From assembly GCA_004124405.1 (NCBI GenBank), contig SCKP01000013.1:1-41144 (forward strand): a stretch of 41,144 nucleotides of DNA. The letters are read 5' to 3'. The position numbers were made by a program, and so were the translations under genes. Below are positions 8,644 through 18,060 of the stretch, piece by piece. This DNA comes from Fidelibacterota bacterium. Lineage in GTDB: Bacteria > Fidelibacterota > Marinisomatia > SCGC-AAA003-L08 > D37C17. The notes under the pieces are model-generated. The model did not search any database, was not told the origin of the DNA, and was given only the letters and a program-made list of their open reading frames with translations. Position 1 is the stretch's first letter; the number at the start of each line of letters is the position of its first letter.

Positions 8644-8757
8644 CTAACCTTGTCTCTGTTTATGTTTTGGATTTTCACAAATTACTCGAATCACGCCATG
8701 ACGCCTTATGATCTGGCAATTTTTACAAATTTTCTTTACTGATGCGCGTACTTTCAT
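8644..8757 (-). CDS. rpmJ: Ribosomal protein bL36 (zinc-binding form)
   Basis: A 37-residue ORF found by translating the gap between infA and rpsM. It starts [11 protein letters not shown] and ends K-H-K-Q-R-Q-G. Cys11, Cys14, Cys27 and His32 form the zinc site of the C+ type of L36, a small 23S-bound protein. Position between infA (19 bp) and rpsM (11 bp) is the conserved one. ATG start, TAG stop at 8644-8646. Confidence 0.96.
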   Translation of the reverse strand: MKVRASVKKICKNCQIIRRHGVIRVICENPKHKQRQG

Positions 8758-8776
8758 AATTTATTTTTAATCCCGA

Positions 8777-8995
8777 CTATTTATATCTAAATGTTATTCT
8801 GCCTCTACTTAAATCATAGGGAGACAATTCCAATTTTACCGTATCACCTGGTAATATTTTAATATAATGCATCCTCATTTTCCCAGAAACATGGGCTAAA
8901 ACTTCATGTCCATTTTCCAGCTTAACCCGAAACATTGCATTAGGCAGTGTTTTAGTAATTTCTCCATCAACTTCTATGGCTGCTTCTTTGGCCAT
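8777..8995 (-). CDS. infA: Translation initiation factor IF-1
   Basis: OB-fold protein of 72 residues that occupies the 30S A site during initiation. It begins [11 protein letters not shown] and contains [12 protein letters not shown] and the C-terminal G-R-I-T-F-R-Y. The full length equals the family norm. Its ATG overlaps the map stop codon by one base (TAATG), which implies translational coupling. Confidence 0.98.
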   Translation of the reverse strand: MAKEAAIEVDGEITKTLPNAMFRVKLENGHEVLAHVSGKMRMHYIKILPGDTVKLELSPYDLSRGRITFRYK

Positions 8996-9738
8996 TATAT
9001 TGTAAGTATTTTCGCTCCCTCTTCAGTTATTGTAATAGTATGCTCAAAATGAGCCGATGGCATTCCATCATTTGTACAGACTGTCCAGCCATCTTTTTTA
9101 GTAAATACACCAGGCGTTCCCATATTAATCATTGGTTCAATGGCAAAACACATACCTACTTCAATTTTGGGTCCGGTTCCTGGTTTACCATAATTTGGTA
9201 TTTGCGGTTCCTCATGCAATTTTGTACCAATGCCATGACCAACTAATTCAGTTACTACACCAAAACCATTTGATTCAGCTTTTTTTTGTACTGCATGACC
9301 AATATCTCCGATTCTATTTCCAGGCAAAGCATGATCAATTCCATCCAATAAGCATTCGCGTGTTACTGACATTAGTTTTTCCTTTTTGGAATCAACTGTA
9401 CCAACTGCAAATGATTTGGCATGATCTCCATAGTACCCATCTATCAAACTACCCACATCAATTGAAACGATCTCGCCATCTTGCAATTTTCGATTATTCG
9501 GTATTCCATGAACAACCTCATCATCTATAGAAATACACAATGTTGCTGGGTAACCATACAAACCCTTAAATCCAGGCTTAGCTCCTTTGGCTCTAATAAA
9601 TTTTTCAGCTTCATTATCCAACTCCATTGTAGTTATACCCGGAGCAATTAATTCTTGAATAAATTCTAGTGTTTCTTTTACAATTTGACATGCTTTTGTA
9701 ATCTTCTCAATTTCGCCAGCACTACGGATATGAATCAC
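8995..9738 (-). CDS. map: Type I methionine aminopeptidase
   Basis: Removes the initiator methionine from nascent proteins; dinuclear metal enzyme of 247 residues. Metal ligands are visible in order: Asp in S-I-D-V-G-S, Asp in Y-Y-G-D-H-A, His in G-H-G-I-G, Glu in A-I-E-P-M, and Glu in F-E-H-T. There is no N-terminal zinc-finger extension. The start is GTG at 9738 (V-I-H-I-R as written). It lies 28 bp after secY with no adk between, unlike the common secY-adk-map order. Confidence 0.97.
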   Translation of the reverse strand: MIHIRSAGEIEKITKACQIVKETLEFIQELIAPGITTMELDNEAEKFIRAKGAKPGFKGLYGYPATLCISIDDEVVHGIPNNRKLQDGEIVSIDVGSLIDGYYGDHAKSFAVGTVDSKKEKLMSVTRECLLDGIDHALPGNRIGDIGHAVQKKAESNGFGVVTELVGHGIGTKLHEEPQIPNYGKPGTGPKIEVGMCFAIEPMINMGTPGVFTKKDGWTVCTNDGMPSAHFEHTITITEEGAKILTI

Positions 9739-9766
9739 CTTAGTTTATTAAAAAGCAAGAAAGAAT

Positions 9767-11098
9767 TTATCTTCTTCTATCTCGCCCCTTTATTTTGCCT
9801 GTTTTCAAAAAGCCGTCATAATGACGCATTAATAAATGTGACTCTATTTGCTGAAGAGTATCCAATGCGACACCGACAATAATAAGTAAACTTGTACCAC
9901 CATAAAAACTAGCCAATGAGAAATCAACATTAAAAAAACCAGTTAGAAAAGTAGGGAAAATAGCAATCAATGCTAAAAATACCGATGCCGGCAATGTGAC
10001 TCTGGTTAGAATATGATCAATATAATCTGAGGTTGATTTTCCTGGCCTGACACCGGGAATAAATCCACCCTGCTTTTTCATATTATCTGCTACGTCTACC
10101 GGATTAAATGCGATTGCAGTATAAAAATAGGTGAAGATAATTATTAAAAATGCAAAAAACATTGAATACACAATATGAGTCGGTGCGAATACTATTTGTA
10201 GCCAATCTCCAAAACCATTTCCCTGTGAGAAAAATGATGCTATTGTACTTGGTATAAACATAAGCGCTTGTGCAAAGATAATCGGCATTACTCCTGCAGT
10301 TAATATTCTCAATGGAATATGTGTTGTCTGTCCTCCGTACACTTTACGGCCAACTACCCTCTTGGCATATTGAACAGGTATTTTTCTCACACCGGTAGTG
10401 ACTGCCACTACCACCATTGTGATTCCAAACATTAATACCAATAACAATATATTTTCAAATGGATTTGATAATCCGTTTTGAATCTGAATAAACTGACTCC
10501 TAAAAACACTTGGGGCACGTGCAATTATACCTACCATAATAATAAGTGAAATTCCATTTCCAATACCATGGTCAGAAATCTGTTCACCCAACCACATTAC
10601 AAATATTACTCCGGTGACCATGGTCAGCACTGTAACAAAATAAAATATCGGACTTGCATTGGGTACAACTGGTCCAATACTGGTAGTCTGACTGGAAAGA
10701 AATACTGACATCCCAACTGCCTGAAGAGATGCAATCATAACCGTTCCATAACGTGTAATCTGAATGATTTTCTTCCTTCCTTCCTCACCCTCTTTTTGAA
10801 GCCTTTGGAAATAAGGAATAACAGCACCTAGCAACTGAATTATTATTGAAGCTGAAATATAGGGCATAATTCCCAAAGCAAAAATAGATGCCTGAGAGAA
10901 GAAACCGCCTGCAAACATATCGTATAAACCAAGCAATGAATTTTTATATTGATCCATCATTGAAGCTAAAGCAGATTTATCAATTCCAGGAATAGGAACT
11001 TTTCCACCCAACCGATATACTAATAGTAACAGCCCCGTAAAAATCAGCTTTTTACGCAAATCAGGTATTTTAAAAATATTTAGGAATTTCTCCATCAT
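9767..11098 (-). CDS. secY: Protein translocase subunit SecY
   Basis: Channel subunit of the SecYEG translocon in the inner membrane, 443 residues with about ten hydrophobic spans. Family motifs include G-K-V-P-I-P-G-I near residue 35 (the periplasmic/plug segment), F-A-L-G-I-M-P-Y-I-S-A-S-I-I and G-F-I-P-G-V-R-P-G near residue 350. The ATG overlaps the rplO stop by four bases (ATGA), a sign of coupling. secE lies at the other end of the block, at 35011. Confidence 0.98.
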   Translation of the reverse strand: MMEKFLNIFKIPDLRKKLIFTGLLLLVYRLGGKVPIPGIDKSALASMMDQYKNSLLGLYDMFAGGFFSQASIFALGIMPYISASIIIQLLGAVIPYFQRLQKEGEEGRKKIIQITRYGTVMIASLQAVGMSVFLSSQTTSIGPVVPNASPIFYFVTVLTMVTGVIFVMWLGEQISDHGIGNGISLIIMVGIIARAPSVFRSQFIQIQNGLSNPFENILLLVLMFGITMVVVAVTTGVRKIPVQYAKRVVGRKVYGGQTTHIPLRILTAGVMPIIFAQALMFIPSTIASFFSQGNGFGDWLQIVFAPTHIVYSMFFAFLIIIFTYFYTAIAFNPVDVADNMKKQGGFIPGVRPGKSTSDYIDHILTRVTLPASVFLALIAIFPTFLTGFFNVDFSLASFYGGTSLLIIVGVALDTLQQIESHLLMRHYDGFLKTGKIKGRDRRR

Positions 11099-11535
11099 TT
11101 ATATATGGCTTTTCCCCCGGCCTTTTCAAGTTTTTCAATTGCTGATTTACTAAACATATCTGCAGTAATTTCTATTGGATTTTTCAATTCTCCATTACCT
11201 AAAATTTTAACAGGAATATCGGTTTTTTTAATCACACCTCTTTCGTGTAAAATAGTAACATCCACCGTATCAAGTCCTAAAGATGCAATTCGTTCAAGAT
11301 TTACAATTTGAACTTCTTTTCTAAATCCATAATTTGAGAATCCTCTTTTAGGAAGACGTCTCATGAGAGGAGTTTGACCACCTTCAAAGTGAAATCTAAT
11401 TTTCGTACCTGAACGAGATTGATATCCGTTATGACCTTTACCGGCAGTACGACCTTGTCCCGTTGCATTTCCTCTTCCAATACGTTTGGAATTTCTTACA
11501 GATCCTTCGGATGGCTTTAGAGTTCCTAAATCCAT
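11095..11535 (-). CDS. rplO: Ribosomal protein uL15
   Basis: Late-assembly 50S protein of 146 residues. N-terminal region R-I-G-R-G-N-A-T-G-Q-G-R-T-A-G-K-G-H and R-R-L-P-K-R-G-F are the L15 signature. The gene starts with ATG overlapping the rpmD stop by one base. It ends in TGA, which confirms that TGA is read as stop in this genome and matters for interpreting the TGA at 1232. Confidence 0.97.
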   Translation of the reverse strand: MDLGTLKPSEGSVRNSKRIGRGNATGQGRTAGKGHNGYQSRSGTKIRFHFEGGQTPLMRRLPKRGFSNYGFRKEVQIVNLERIASLGLDTVDVTILHERGVIKKTDIPVKILGNGELKNPIEITADMFSKSAIEKLEKAGGKAIYK

Positions 11536-11720
11536 TACACTTCCTCCACTTTCACAAGATGATTAACCGCAGTAACCATACCTTGAATAGCTAAATTATT
11601 AATTTTAATCACAGAACTATTCATTTTTTTAATACCCAATGCTATTAGTGTATCTTTGGTGCGTTGGCGGTACCCAATTGCACTTTTAATTTGTGTTATT
11701 TTTATCTTTTTATCTGCCAT
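11535..11720 (-). CDS. rpmD: Ribosomal protein uL30
   Basis: Small 50S protein of 61 residues, the typical bacterial length. Sequence I-K-I-T-Q-I-K-S-A-I-G-Y and the segment T-L-I-A-L-G-I-K-K-M-N fit L30. It lies between rpsE (4 bp gap) and rplO (1 bp overlap), its standard place in the spc cluster. ATG start. Confidence 0.95.
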   Translation of the reverse strand: MADKKIKITQIKSAIGYRQRTKDTLIALGIKKMNSSVIKINNLAIQGMVTAVNHLVKVEEV

Positions 11721-11724
11721 ATTT

Positions 11725-12231
11725 TTAACTAAACAATTCCTTTAAGGATATCCCTCTCTGCCTGGAAACTTTCAAAGGGTCACGTAATTCTTTCAGCCCC
11801 TGTTCAACTGCTTTTACAACATTAATTACATTGGTTGAGCCGGAATTTTTAGAAAGAATATTGGCAATTCCAATTTGCTCCATTACTGCACGAACAGGAC
11901 CGCCGGCAATAATCCCGGTGCCGGGAGAAGCAGGTTTTAACATTAAACGAACTGCTCCATATTTTATATTAATTTTATGTGGAATTGTACCATTAATTAA
12001 TGGAGCCTTAAAAATACGCTTTTTGGCATTTTCTTTTGCTTTATTTACAGCAGATGCAACCTCATTAGCCTTCCCAAAACCGACCCCAACATGTCCCTTG
12101 CCATCACCAACAACAACCAGAGAATTAAATCGCATACTTCTTCCGCCAGTTGTAGCTTTTGAAACCCTGTTAATACATACAACCGTTTCTTCTTTTAAGT
12201 CCAATTCTGTTGGATTTATGAAAGTACTCAA
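11725..12231 (-). CDS. rpsE: Ribosomal protein uS5
   Basis: 30S protein involved in decoding fidelity and mRNA helicase activity at the entry channel. The 168 residues contain the double-stranded RNA-binding-like half (V-C-I-N-R-V-S-K-A-T-T-G-G-R) and G-D-G-K-G-H-V-G-V-G-F-G-K-A, then A-S-P-G-T-G-I-I-A-G-G. The start is TTG at 12231 with GGAG a few bases upstream; no earlier ATG is available in frame before a stop. Confidence 0.97.
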   Translation of the reverse strand: MSTFINPTELDLKEETVVCINRVSKATTGGRSMRFNSLVVVGDGKGHVGVGFGKANEVASAVNKAKENAKKRIFKAPLINGTIPHKINIKYGAVRLMLKPASPGTGIIAGGPVRAVMEQIGIANILSKNSGSTNVINVVKAVEQGLKELRDPLKVSRQRGISLKELFS

Positions 12232-12242
12232 GAATATCTCCG

Positions 12243-12617
12243 TTAAATAGTTATTTTTGCTGAACGGATTGCCTCGGAAAGCGCTTTCACCCGTCCATGA
12301 TATTTGTATCCATTTCGATCAAAAATAATTCTGTCTATTTTTGCTTCTTTGATCTTTTCAGCAAGAGATTCACCTACAATCTTGCTTTTTTCAATTTTGT
12401 TCGCAGCTTTATCAATCAAGCTTTTTATATTTTTATCAATACTGGATGCAGATAACACTGTAATTCTTTTTTCATCATCCACTAATTGAGCATATATATT
12501 TGTATTTGAACGATAAACAACTAGACGAGGATGATTACCGACGTTTTTCTGCATAATCCGGTATTTTATTCGTGAACGCTTTTTTTGCCAGATTTGATAT
12601 TTACTTTTTTTTGCCAT
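12243..12617 (-). CDS. rplR: Ribosomal protein uL18
   Basis: 5S rRNA-binding protein of the central protuberance, 124 residues. It has a basic N-terminus and the L18 hallmarks P-R-L-V-V-Y-R-S-N and I-Y-A-Q-L-V-D-D, with F-D-R-N-G-Y-K-Y-H-G-R-V near the C-terminus. It works with L5 and possibly L25 on 5S rRNA. Gap to rplF is 2 bp. ATG start. Confidence 0.97.
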   Translation of the reverse strand: MAKKSKYQIWQKKRSRIKYRIMQKNVGNHPRLVVYRSNTNIYAQLVDDEKRITVLSASSIDKNIKSLIDKAANKIEKSKIVGESLAEKIKEAKIDRIIFDRNGYKYHGRVKALSEAIRSAKITI

Positions 12618-12619
12618 AA

Positions 12620-13171
12620 TTATGCTCCAACAACTCCAATGGATTTACCTGCTTTCTTTCTAATATATTCATTTGAATATTTAATACCCTTACCCTTATA
12701 CGGTTCAGGCTTTCTCAATTCCCTGATGTTTGCAGCGACTTGTCCTACTTCCTGCTTATTAATTCCTTTAATAATTACTGTATTCGCATTGGGGGTTTCA
12801 ATTGTTATCCCCTCAGGTTTTTCAAAGTAAATTGGATGAGAATAACCTACATTTAAAAGAAGAAAGTTGCCTTTACTTGCATCTGCTGTATAACCCACAC
12901 CAACTAAATTCAATTCTTTTTGAAATCCTTGAGATACACCCTCCACCATATTTGCAATTAACACACGAGTTAAACCATGGAGCTCCCGCTGAATTTTTTC
13001 ATCTGAATTCCGAGCAACTACTACTTCATTATCATTAATAGAAATCTGAATATCAGACTTAAATTCCTGATTTAATTCACCAAGCTTCCCCTTAACGAAA
13101 ATGTTATCATCTTTTCGACTCACTTCAACTCCTTCTGGAATTGAAATGGGTTGTTTTCCTATATTCGACAT
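12620..13171 (-). CDS. rplF: Ribosomal protein uL6
   Basis: 50S protein near the factor-binding site, built from two similar domains. The 183 residues contain I-G-K-Q-P-I-S-I-P-E-G-V at the start and the C-terminal R-K-P-E-P-Y-K-G-K-G-I-K-Y signature. Length is normal. It sits between rpsH (18 bp) and rplR (2 bp). ATG start. Confidence 0.98.
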   Translation of the reverse strand: MSNIGKQPISIPEGVEVSRKDDNIFVKGKLGELNQEFKSDIQISINDNEVVVARNSDEKIQRELHGLTRVLIANMVEGVSQGFQKELNLVGVGYTADASKGNFLLLNVGYSHPIYFEKPEGITIETPNANTVIIKGINKQEVGQVAANIRELRKPEPYKGKGIKYSNEYIRKKAGKSIGVVGA

Positions 13172-13189
13172 TTTACATTAATCCTTTAA

Positions 13190-13588
13190 TTACCAAACCT
13201 GACATAAAATTTCACCACCCACATTGAGCAATTTAGCTTTTTTATCAGATACGACACCTTTTGATGTGGATAAAATTGAAATCCCCATCCCATTTAATAC
13301 GCGGGGAAGACTATCAGAAGCAACGTATCTTCTGCAGCCGGGTTTACTATACCTCTGAATCCCATGAATCACAGGATTTTTATCAAAATCATAATTTAAA
13401 AACACTCTAAGCATATCTTGTTTATCATCTTTAATTAATATAAAATCACGGATGAATTTTTCTTCTTTTAATACAAATGAAATTCGCTTTTTTATATTAG
13501 ATGCTGGAATATCTACCCAATTCTTTTGTGCACTTTGCGCATTTCGAATACGAGTCAAATAATCAGCTATTGGATCAGTCATTGACAT
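13190..13588 (-). CDS. rpsH: Ribosomal protein uS8
   Basis: Primary 16S rRNA binder, 132 residues. Opening M-T-D-P-I-A-D-Y-L-T-R-I-R-N-A and C-terminal S-T-S-K-G-V are diagnostic. S8 represses the spc operon in E. coli by binding near rplE; no equivalent site could be judged here by eye. Two methionines occur at the start (M-S-M-T-D); the first is used here and the third codon is an alternative. Confidence 0.97.
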   Translation of the reverse strand: MSMTDPIADYLTRIRNAQSAQKNWVDIPASNIKKRISFVLKEEKFIRDFILIKDDKQDMLRVFLNYDFDKNPVIHGIQRYSKPGCRRYVASDSLPRVLNGMGISILSTSKGVVSDKKAKLLNVGGEILCQVW

Positions 13589-13597
13589 TTTTTTCTC

Positions 13598-13783
13598 CTA
13601 CCAACTCGCCTTTTTAACACCAGGAATAAATCCTTTTAGAGCCATTTCTCTAAAACAAATTCTACAAAGACCAAATTTTCTGTAAACAGAATGAGGTCTT
13701 CCACAATTATTACAACGTGAATATTTTCGAGTTGAAAATTTTGGTTTTCTTTGAGCTTTTACTACTAACGCTTTTCTTGCCAT
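13598..13783 (-). CDS. rpsN: Ribosomal protein uS14, zinc-binding short form
   Basis: A 61-residue S14 of the type-Z (C+) form, much shorter than the roughly 100-residue E. coli form. Cys24, Cys27, Cys40 and Cys43 form two CxxC pairs that bind zinc. The C-terminus [11 protein letters not shown] is the family signature. Its ATG overlaps the rplE stop by one base. Confidence 0.98.
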   Translation of the reverse strand: MARKALVVKAQRKPKFSTRKYSRCNNCGRPHSVYRKFGLCRICFREMALKGFIPGVKKASW

Positions 13784-14379
13784 TATGCCTCAGCACCTTC
13801 TTCTATTTTCTTTTTTTTCTGGCGAATTGGAAGCCCTAATGCAACAAGTAGTTCATATGCTTCTTCATCCGTTTCACCAGTCGTCACAATTGATACATTC
13901 AGACCCTTAATGTTTTTAATTTTATCGTAATCTATCTCAGGAAAAATGATTTGCTCGGTAATACCAAAATTATAATTCCCTCTCCCATCAAACCCTTTTG
14001 CAGAAAGTCCTCGAAAATCTCTTATTCTTGGGGAGGCAACAGAGATAAATCTATCTAAAAATTCATACATTTTATTTCCCCGCAAAGTTACACGAATACC
14101 AACCGGATCCCCTTCTCTGATTTTAAAATTTGAGATTGCTTTCTTGCAATTAGTTACCACTGCTTTCTGCCCTGCAATTGTAGTCAATTCTTCCACCCCG
14201 GATGTGAGCCATATTTTATGTTCTTTGGCATCTCCAAGTCCCATATTTAAAACAACTTTTTTAAGTTTAGGAATGCGCATTGCATTTTGAATACCCAAAC
14301 GTTCTGATAAATATTTATGTACAACATCAATATACTTTATTAGCAATCTGGGTTTGTAATTATTATTTTCTTTAGCCAT
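13783..14379 (-). CDS. rplE: Ribosomal protein uL5
   Basis: 5S rRNA-binding protein of the central protuberance contacting P-site tRNA. The 198 residues include [21 protein letters not shown] and [12 protein letters not shown]. The C-terminus carries an extra lysine-rich then acidic tail ([12 protein letters not shown]), making it somewhat longer than the typical 180 residues. ATG start. Confidence 0.97.
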   Translation of the reverse strand: MAKENNNYKPRLLIKYIDVVHKYLSERLGIQNAMRIPKLKKVVLNMGLGDAKEHKIWLTSGVEELTTIAGQKAVVTNCKKAISNFKIREGDPVGIRVTLRGNKMYEFLDRFISVASPRIRDFRGLSAKGFDGRGNYNFGITEQIIFPEIDYDKIKNIKGLNVSIVTTGETDEEAYELLVALGLPIRQKKKKIEEGAEA

Positions 14380-14382
14380 AAT

Positions 14383-14688
14383 TTAATTAATCACCTCACC
14401 GGTTGTTTTTGCAAATTTAACTTTTTTACCATTTTCCAGTGATTTAAATCCAACACGCGTGGGTTTACCACCAACAACCAACATAATATTTGAAATGTGA
14501 ATAGATGCTTCCTTCTCCATAATTCCGCCTTGAGGGTTATCCTGAGTAGGACGAGCATGTTTTTTCACAATGTTTACACCTTCCACAACAACTCGATCTT
14601 TATCCAGATAGACTTTTATAACTCGCCCGGTTTTACCGGTATCATTACCCGTAGTAACTTGTACAGTATCACCTTTTTTTATTTTCAT
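14383..14688 (-). CDS. rplX: Ribosomal protein uL24
   Basis: 50S assembly initiator with an N-terminal KOW motif: I-K-K-G-D-T-V-Q-V-T-T-G-N-D-T-G-K-T-G. The 101-residue length is normal, and N-I-V-K-K-H-A-R-P follows the KOW as in other L24 proteins. It starts 1 bp after the rplN stop, so coupling is likely. ATG start. Confidence 0.97.
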   Translation of the reverse strand: MKIKKGDTVQVTTGNDTGKTGRVIKVYLDKDRVVVEGVNIVKKHARPTQDNPQGGIMEKEASIHISNIMLVVGGKPTRVGFKSLENGKKVKFAKTTGEVIN

Positions 14689-14689
14689 T

Positions 14690-15058
14690 CTATATTACCT
14701 CTGGGGCTAAGGATAAAATTTTCATAAATTGTTTTTCTCTTAATTCTCTGGCAACTGGACCAAAAATACGAGTGCCTTTGGGCTCTTTCTGCCCATCAAT
14801 CAATACTGCTGCATTTTCATCAAACCGAATATAGGAACCATCACCCCGTCTTCTCTCTTTTTTTGTCCTCACAACAACAGCGTGAGAAATTTCTCCCTTT
14901 TTAACGACGCCACCAGGAATCGCTTTCTTAACTGAGACAATTATAGTATCACCAACATGAGCGTACCGACGACCAGTTCCACCAACCACACGGATGCATT
15001 GGATCACTTTTGCGCCTGTATTATCTGCTACTTTTAATTTAGTTTCCTGTTGTATCAT
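14690..15058 (-). CDS. rplN: Ribosomal protein uL14
   Basis: Large-subunit protein at the bridge to 16S rRNA, 122 residues as expected. Diagnostic segments are [23 protein letters not shown] and [10 protein letters not shown]. It is the first gene of the spc cluster, here 14 bp after rpsQ with no space for a separate spc promoter. ATG start. Confidence 0.98.
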   Translation of the reverse strand: MIQQETKLKVADNTGAKVIQCIRVVGGTGRRYAHVGDTIIVSVKKAIPGGVVKKGEISHAVVVRTKKERRRGDGSYIRFDENAAVLIDGQKEPKGTRIFGPVARELREKQFMKILSLAPEVI

Positions 15059-15072
15059 TATTTAGTAATTTC

Positions 15073-15333
15073 TTAGTTATCTGTTGCTTTTTCTTCAACT
15101 TGATTCAAACGCCAGCGTTTCAATTTGCTTTTAGGTTGACATTCAATAATGCTCACCTTATCCCCCGGCTGACATTCATTTTCAGGGTCATGAACATAAT
15201 ACTTTTTAGATTGTGTAACATATTTTTTATAAACGGGGTGAGGACCTCGTGTATCAATTTGAACGACAGCTGTTTTCTGCATTTTTGATTCTAAAACATT
15301 CCCAATAAGCTGTTTTCTATTATTTTCTGCCAA
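15073..15333 (-). CDS. rpsQ: Ribosomal protein uS17
   Basis: OB-fold 30S assembly protein of 86 residues. Motifs: G-N-V-L-E-S-K-M-Q-K-T-A-V-V-Q and Y-Y-V-H-D-P-E-N-E-C-Q-P-G-D. The start is TTG at 15333 with AGAGGA upstream; the first downstream methionine is inside the conserved fold, so TTG is required. It ends the S10 cluster. Confidence 0.96.
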   Translation of the reverse strand: MAENNRKQLIGNVLESKMQKTAVVQIDTRGPHPVYKKYVTQSKKYYVHDPENECQPGDKVSIIECQPKSKLKRWRLNQVEEKATDN

Positions 15334-15336
15334 AAT

Positions 15337-15540
15337 TTAGTTTCCTCTTTTGCCTAATTCAAATTCTCTAATTGCAGTTTTAATTTGAGCTATTTCTCTG
15401 CGAACAAATCTGATTTTCTGAGGATGCTCAAGTTGCTGCAATGCTTTTTGAAATCTCAAATTTACTAAAGATTCCTGACCATCTTTCAATTTAGTCACAA
15501 GTTCTTCCTGACCCAATTTATTTAATTCACTTTTTCTCAA
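15337..15540 (-). CDS. rpmC: Ribosomal protein uL29
   Basis: Small helical 50S protein at the polypeptide exit, part of the docking area for trigger factor and SRP. It has 67 residues with the pattern [20 protein letters not shown] and [10 protein letters not shown]. The start is TTG at 15540 behind AGGAG; the ORF contains no other methionine, so TTG is the only start. Confidence 0.95.
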   Translation of the reverse strand: MRKSELNKLGQEELVTKLKDGQESLVNLRFQKALQQLEHPQKIRFVRREIAQIKTAIREFELGKRGN

Positions 15541-15542
15541 AA

Positions 15543-15962
15543 TTACACTCCTACTTCACGCCTTCCAACTGTTTTAGTTTTGATGGGGAGCTTATGGGAG
15601 CAAAGCCTGAATGCTCGCTCAGCATCTTTTTCATCAAGACCTTCAATTTCAAATAATATCCTTCCAGGCTTAACAACAGCAACCCAATATTCTGGTGCAC
15701 CTTTACCTTTTCCCATACGAGTTTCAGCAGGCTTTTTGGTTATTGATTTATCTGGAAAAATACGAATCCACATCCTGCCGACTTTTCTTACTTTTCTGGA
15801 AATTGTAATTCGAGCCGCTTCAATTTGTCGGCTTGTAATCCATCCTGCTTCCATTGCCTTCAAGCCGTAAGATCCAAAAGATACATAATCGCCTGTATTT
15901 GCCATACCTCTCATACGGCCTTTTTGGGTTTTTCTAAATTTTACTTTTCTGGGTGCTAACAA
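15543..15962 (-). CDS. rplP: Ribosomal protein uL16
   Basis: 50S protein near the A-site tRNA elbow, 139 residues. It contains [24 protein letters not shown] and [15 protein letters not shown]. The start is TTG at 15962 and gives the expected L-A-P-R-K opening; an in-frame stop lies just upstream. The ribosome site (AGGT) is weaker than in the other TTG genes. Confidence 0.97.
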   Translation of the reverse strand: MLAPRKVKFRKTQKGRMRGMANTGDYVSFGSYGLKAMEAGWITSRQIEAARITISRKVRKVGRMWIRIFPDKSITKKPAETRMGKGKGAPEYWVAVVKPGRILFEIEGLDEKDAERAFRLCSHKLPIKTKTVGRREVGV

Positions 15963-15974
15963 TGCGTTTACCTA

Positions 15975-16601
15975 TTAATTTCTTTTTTCACCTGTATAAA
16001 TCCAAACCTTTACGCCAATAATTCCATAGGAAGTATGGGATTCTGCAATGGTATAATCAATTTGTGCCCTTAATGTATGAAGAGGAACTCTTCCCTCTCT
16101 ATATGTCTCACTCCTTGCAATTTCGTTACCATTTAACCGACCAGAAACACAAACTCGAATTCCTTCAGCACCCATACTCATAGTTGACTGTATAGCTTTT
16201 TTGACGGCTCTTCTATAATTCACCTTCTTTTCAAGTTGTTGTGCAATATTTTGTCCAACCAATACGGCTCTGAGTCCAGGCCTTTTAATCTCAGACACAT
16301 TAATATTAACATCATATCCCATAAACTTTTTCAATTCTTTTTTAAGGGCTTCTACTTCAGAACCACCACGACCAATTACAATCCCCGGTCTCGCAGTATG
16401 GATGGTCACAGAGACTCTTTTAGGGGTACGGAAAATCTCAATGCGAGAAATACTTGCATGTGCCAATTTATTATTAATATAATTTCTGAGAATTATATCT
16501 TCATGCAATTTTGATGCATAATTCTTCTCATCAAACCAAACGGAGTCCCAATCCCGGTTGATTCCTAATCTTAGTCCTATTGGATTGGCTTTCTGTCCCA
16601 A
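15975..16601 (-). CDS. rpsC: Ribosomal protein uS3
   Basis: 30S head protein with a KH domain, lining the mRNA entry. The 208 residues begin [12 protein letters not shown] after the initiator. The KH motif [12 protein letters not shown] is near residues 74-85. The start is TTG (16601) preceded by GAGG; no alternative fits the conserved N-terminus. Gap to rplV is 11 bp. Confidence 0.98.
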   Translation of the reverse strand: MGQKANPIGLRLGINRDWDSVWFDEKNYASKLHEDIILRNYINNKLAHASISRIEIFRTPKRVSVTIHTARPGIVIGRGGSEVEALKKELKKFMGYDVNINVSEIKRPGLRAVLVGQNIAQQLEKKVNYRRAVKKAIQSTMSMGAEGIRVCVSGRLNGNEIARSETYREGRVPLHTLRAQIDYTIAESHTSYGIIGVKVWIYTGEKRN

Positions 16602-16612
16602 ATCATCCTCTT

Positions 16613-16951
16613 TTATTTTTTATCATCCGAAATGACAATTGTTAAATGGCTAGTTCTTTTTAAAATACGCATTGCTCTTCCCATGGCAGCGGGCCTGAAT
16701 CGCTTCATTGTCGGCCCCTGATCAACATAGGCATTTTTAATATATAATTTATCCACATCAAAGGCTTCTTCTCCCTGCATTAGGTTTGCCAAAGCAGAAG
16801 AAATTGTTTTGTGAATAATTTGTGCAGCCTTTTTATTAGTAAAACTTAATTTAGTTAAGGCATCATTTACCTTAGCATTCTTTACTAAGTCCAAAACATG
16901 CCGGACTTTTTTTGCCGATTGACGGATATCCATTTTAGAAATTGCTTCCAT
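16613..16951 (-). CDS. rplV: Ribosomal protein uL22
   Basis: 50S protein whose hairpin lines the exit tunnel. It has 112 residues: [11 protein letters not shown], then the family motif [15 protein letters not shown]. The tunnel hairpin looks intact, with none of the deletions known from macrolide-resistant L22. Gap to rpsS is 2 bp. ATG start. Confidence 0.97.
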   Translation of the reverse strand: MEAISKMDIRQSAKKVRHVLDLVKNAKVNDALTKLSFTNKKAAQIIHKTISSALANLMQGEEAFDVDKLYIKNAYVDQGPTMKRFRPAAMGRAMRILKRTSHLTIVISDDKK

Positions 16952-16953
16952 AG

Positions 16954-17223
16954 CTATGCCTTTCTATCTCCAGAATGCTGCCTGAAAACACGGGTGGGAG
17001 CAAATTCACCAAGCTTATGACCAACCATATTTTCAGAAACAAAAACCGGAATAAATTTATTACCATTGTGAACAGCAAATGTATGCCCTACAAAAAGAGG
17101 TGAAATTGTAGATCTGCGAGACCAAGTTTTAATGACTTTTTTCTTGGTGGCTTTGCCCATATCTTTTATTTTTTTCTCAAGCTTAGCATCAATAAAGGGT
17201 CCTTTTTTTAAAGATCTTGGCAC
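16954..17223 (-). CDS. rpsS: Ribosomal protein uS19
   Basis: 30S head protein that pairs with S13. The 89 residues begin [11 protein letters not shown] and contain [10 protein letters not shown] and [11 protein letters not shown]. The start is GTG at 17223, giving the conserved opening, 3 bp after the rplB stop. Length is normal. Confidence 0.97.
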   Translation of the reverse strand: MPRSLKKGPFIDAKLEKKIKDMGKATKKKVIKTWSRRSTISPLFVGHTFAVHNGNKFIPVFVSENMVGHKLGEFAPTRVFRQHSGDRKA

Positions 17224-17226
17224 AGT

Positions 17227-18057
17227 CTATTTTCTCCTCTTAATAATATATCTATTAGATGCTTTATTTTTTTTGCGAGTACGATACCCTTTTGCAGGAG
17301 TACCCCAGGGTGAAACTGGATGACGCCCACCAGAGGTTTTACCTTCACCACCACCATGCGGATGATCAACCGGATTCATTGCCACACCCCTGACTTTAGG
17401 TCTGCGTCCCATCCAACGGGCTCGACCAGCTTTACCAATGGATATATTTTCATGACTTTTATTGCCAACTGTACCGATTGTAGCTAAACAATTCTCTGAA
17501 ATCATTCTTAATTCTCCGGAGGGCAGTTTCAGTGTAACCATGCCACCTTCAGATGCCATGATGCGAGCATAGGAGCCTGCACTTCGTGCCATTTGAGCAC
17601 CCTTACCAGGTTTAAATTCAATATTATGAACCAACAATCCGTCAGGAATTTTTCCCAATGGCATTGCATTCCCTGTTTTGAATGGAATTTGATTTTCCAT
17701 TGATGAAATTATATTATCACCAACTTTAATTCCATCAGGAGCAATAATATACCGCTTTTCACCATCGTCATAATTAACCAAGGCAATACGTGGCGATCGA
17801 TTTGGATCATATTCAATAGATTCAATTATTCCTGAAAAATCAAATTTATTTCGTTTAAAATCAATAATACGGTATCGTCTTTTATGTCCACCACCACGTC
17901 TTCGGGAAGTTATACGGCCATGATTATTTCTACCCCCAGTTTTTCTCAGAGCAGTGGTCAACTTACGTTCAGGTTTACTCTTAGTAATTTCTTCAAAGGT
18001 GGAAACCGACATAAATCTACGGCCAGGAGTATCTGGCTTTAACTTTCTAGTGGGCAT
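17227..18057 (-). CDS. rplB: Ribosomal protein uL2
   Basis: Large 50S protein essential for subunit joining and peptidyl-transferase centre structure. 276 residues, full length. It has [18 protein letters not shown] near residues 43-60 and the conserved [14 protein letters not shown] with the functionally important histidine. It lies 3 bp after rplW. ATG start. Confidence 0.98.
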   Translation of the reverse strand: MPTRKLKPDTPGRRFMSVSTFEEITKSKPERKLTTALRKTGGRNNHGRITSRRRGGGHKRRYRIIDFKRNKFDFSGIIESIEYDPNRSPRIALVNYDDGEKRYIIAPDGIKVGDNIISSMENQIPFKTGNAMPLGKIPDGLLVHNIEFKPGKGAQMARSAGSYARIMASEGGMVTLKLPSGELRMISENCLATIGTVGNKSHENISIGKAGRARWMGRRPKVRGVAMNPVDHPHGGGEGKTSGGRHPVSPWGTPAKGYRTRKKNKASNRYIIKRRK

Positions 18058-18060
18058 CTT

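Noticed and set aside
11831-12250. Plus-strand ORF of 139 codons opposite rpsE
   Set aside because: Its length reflects the low stop density opposite a conserved gene; no start signal or family resemblance.
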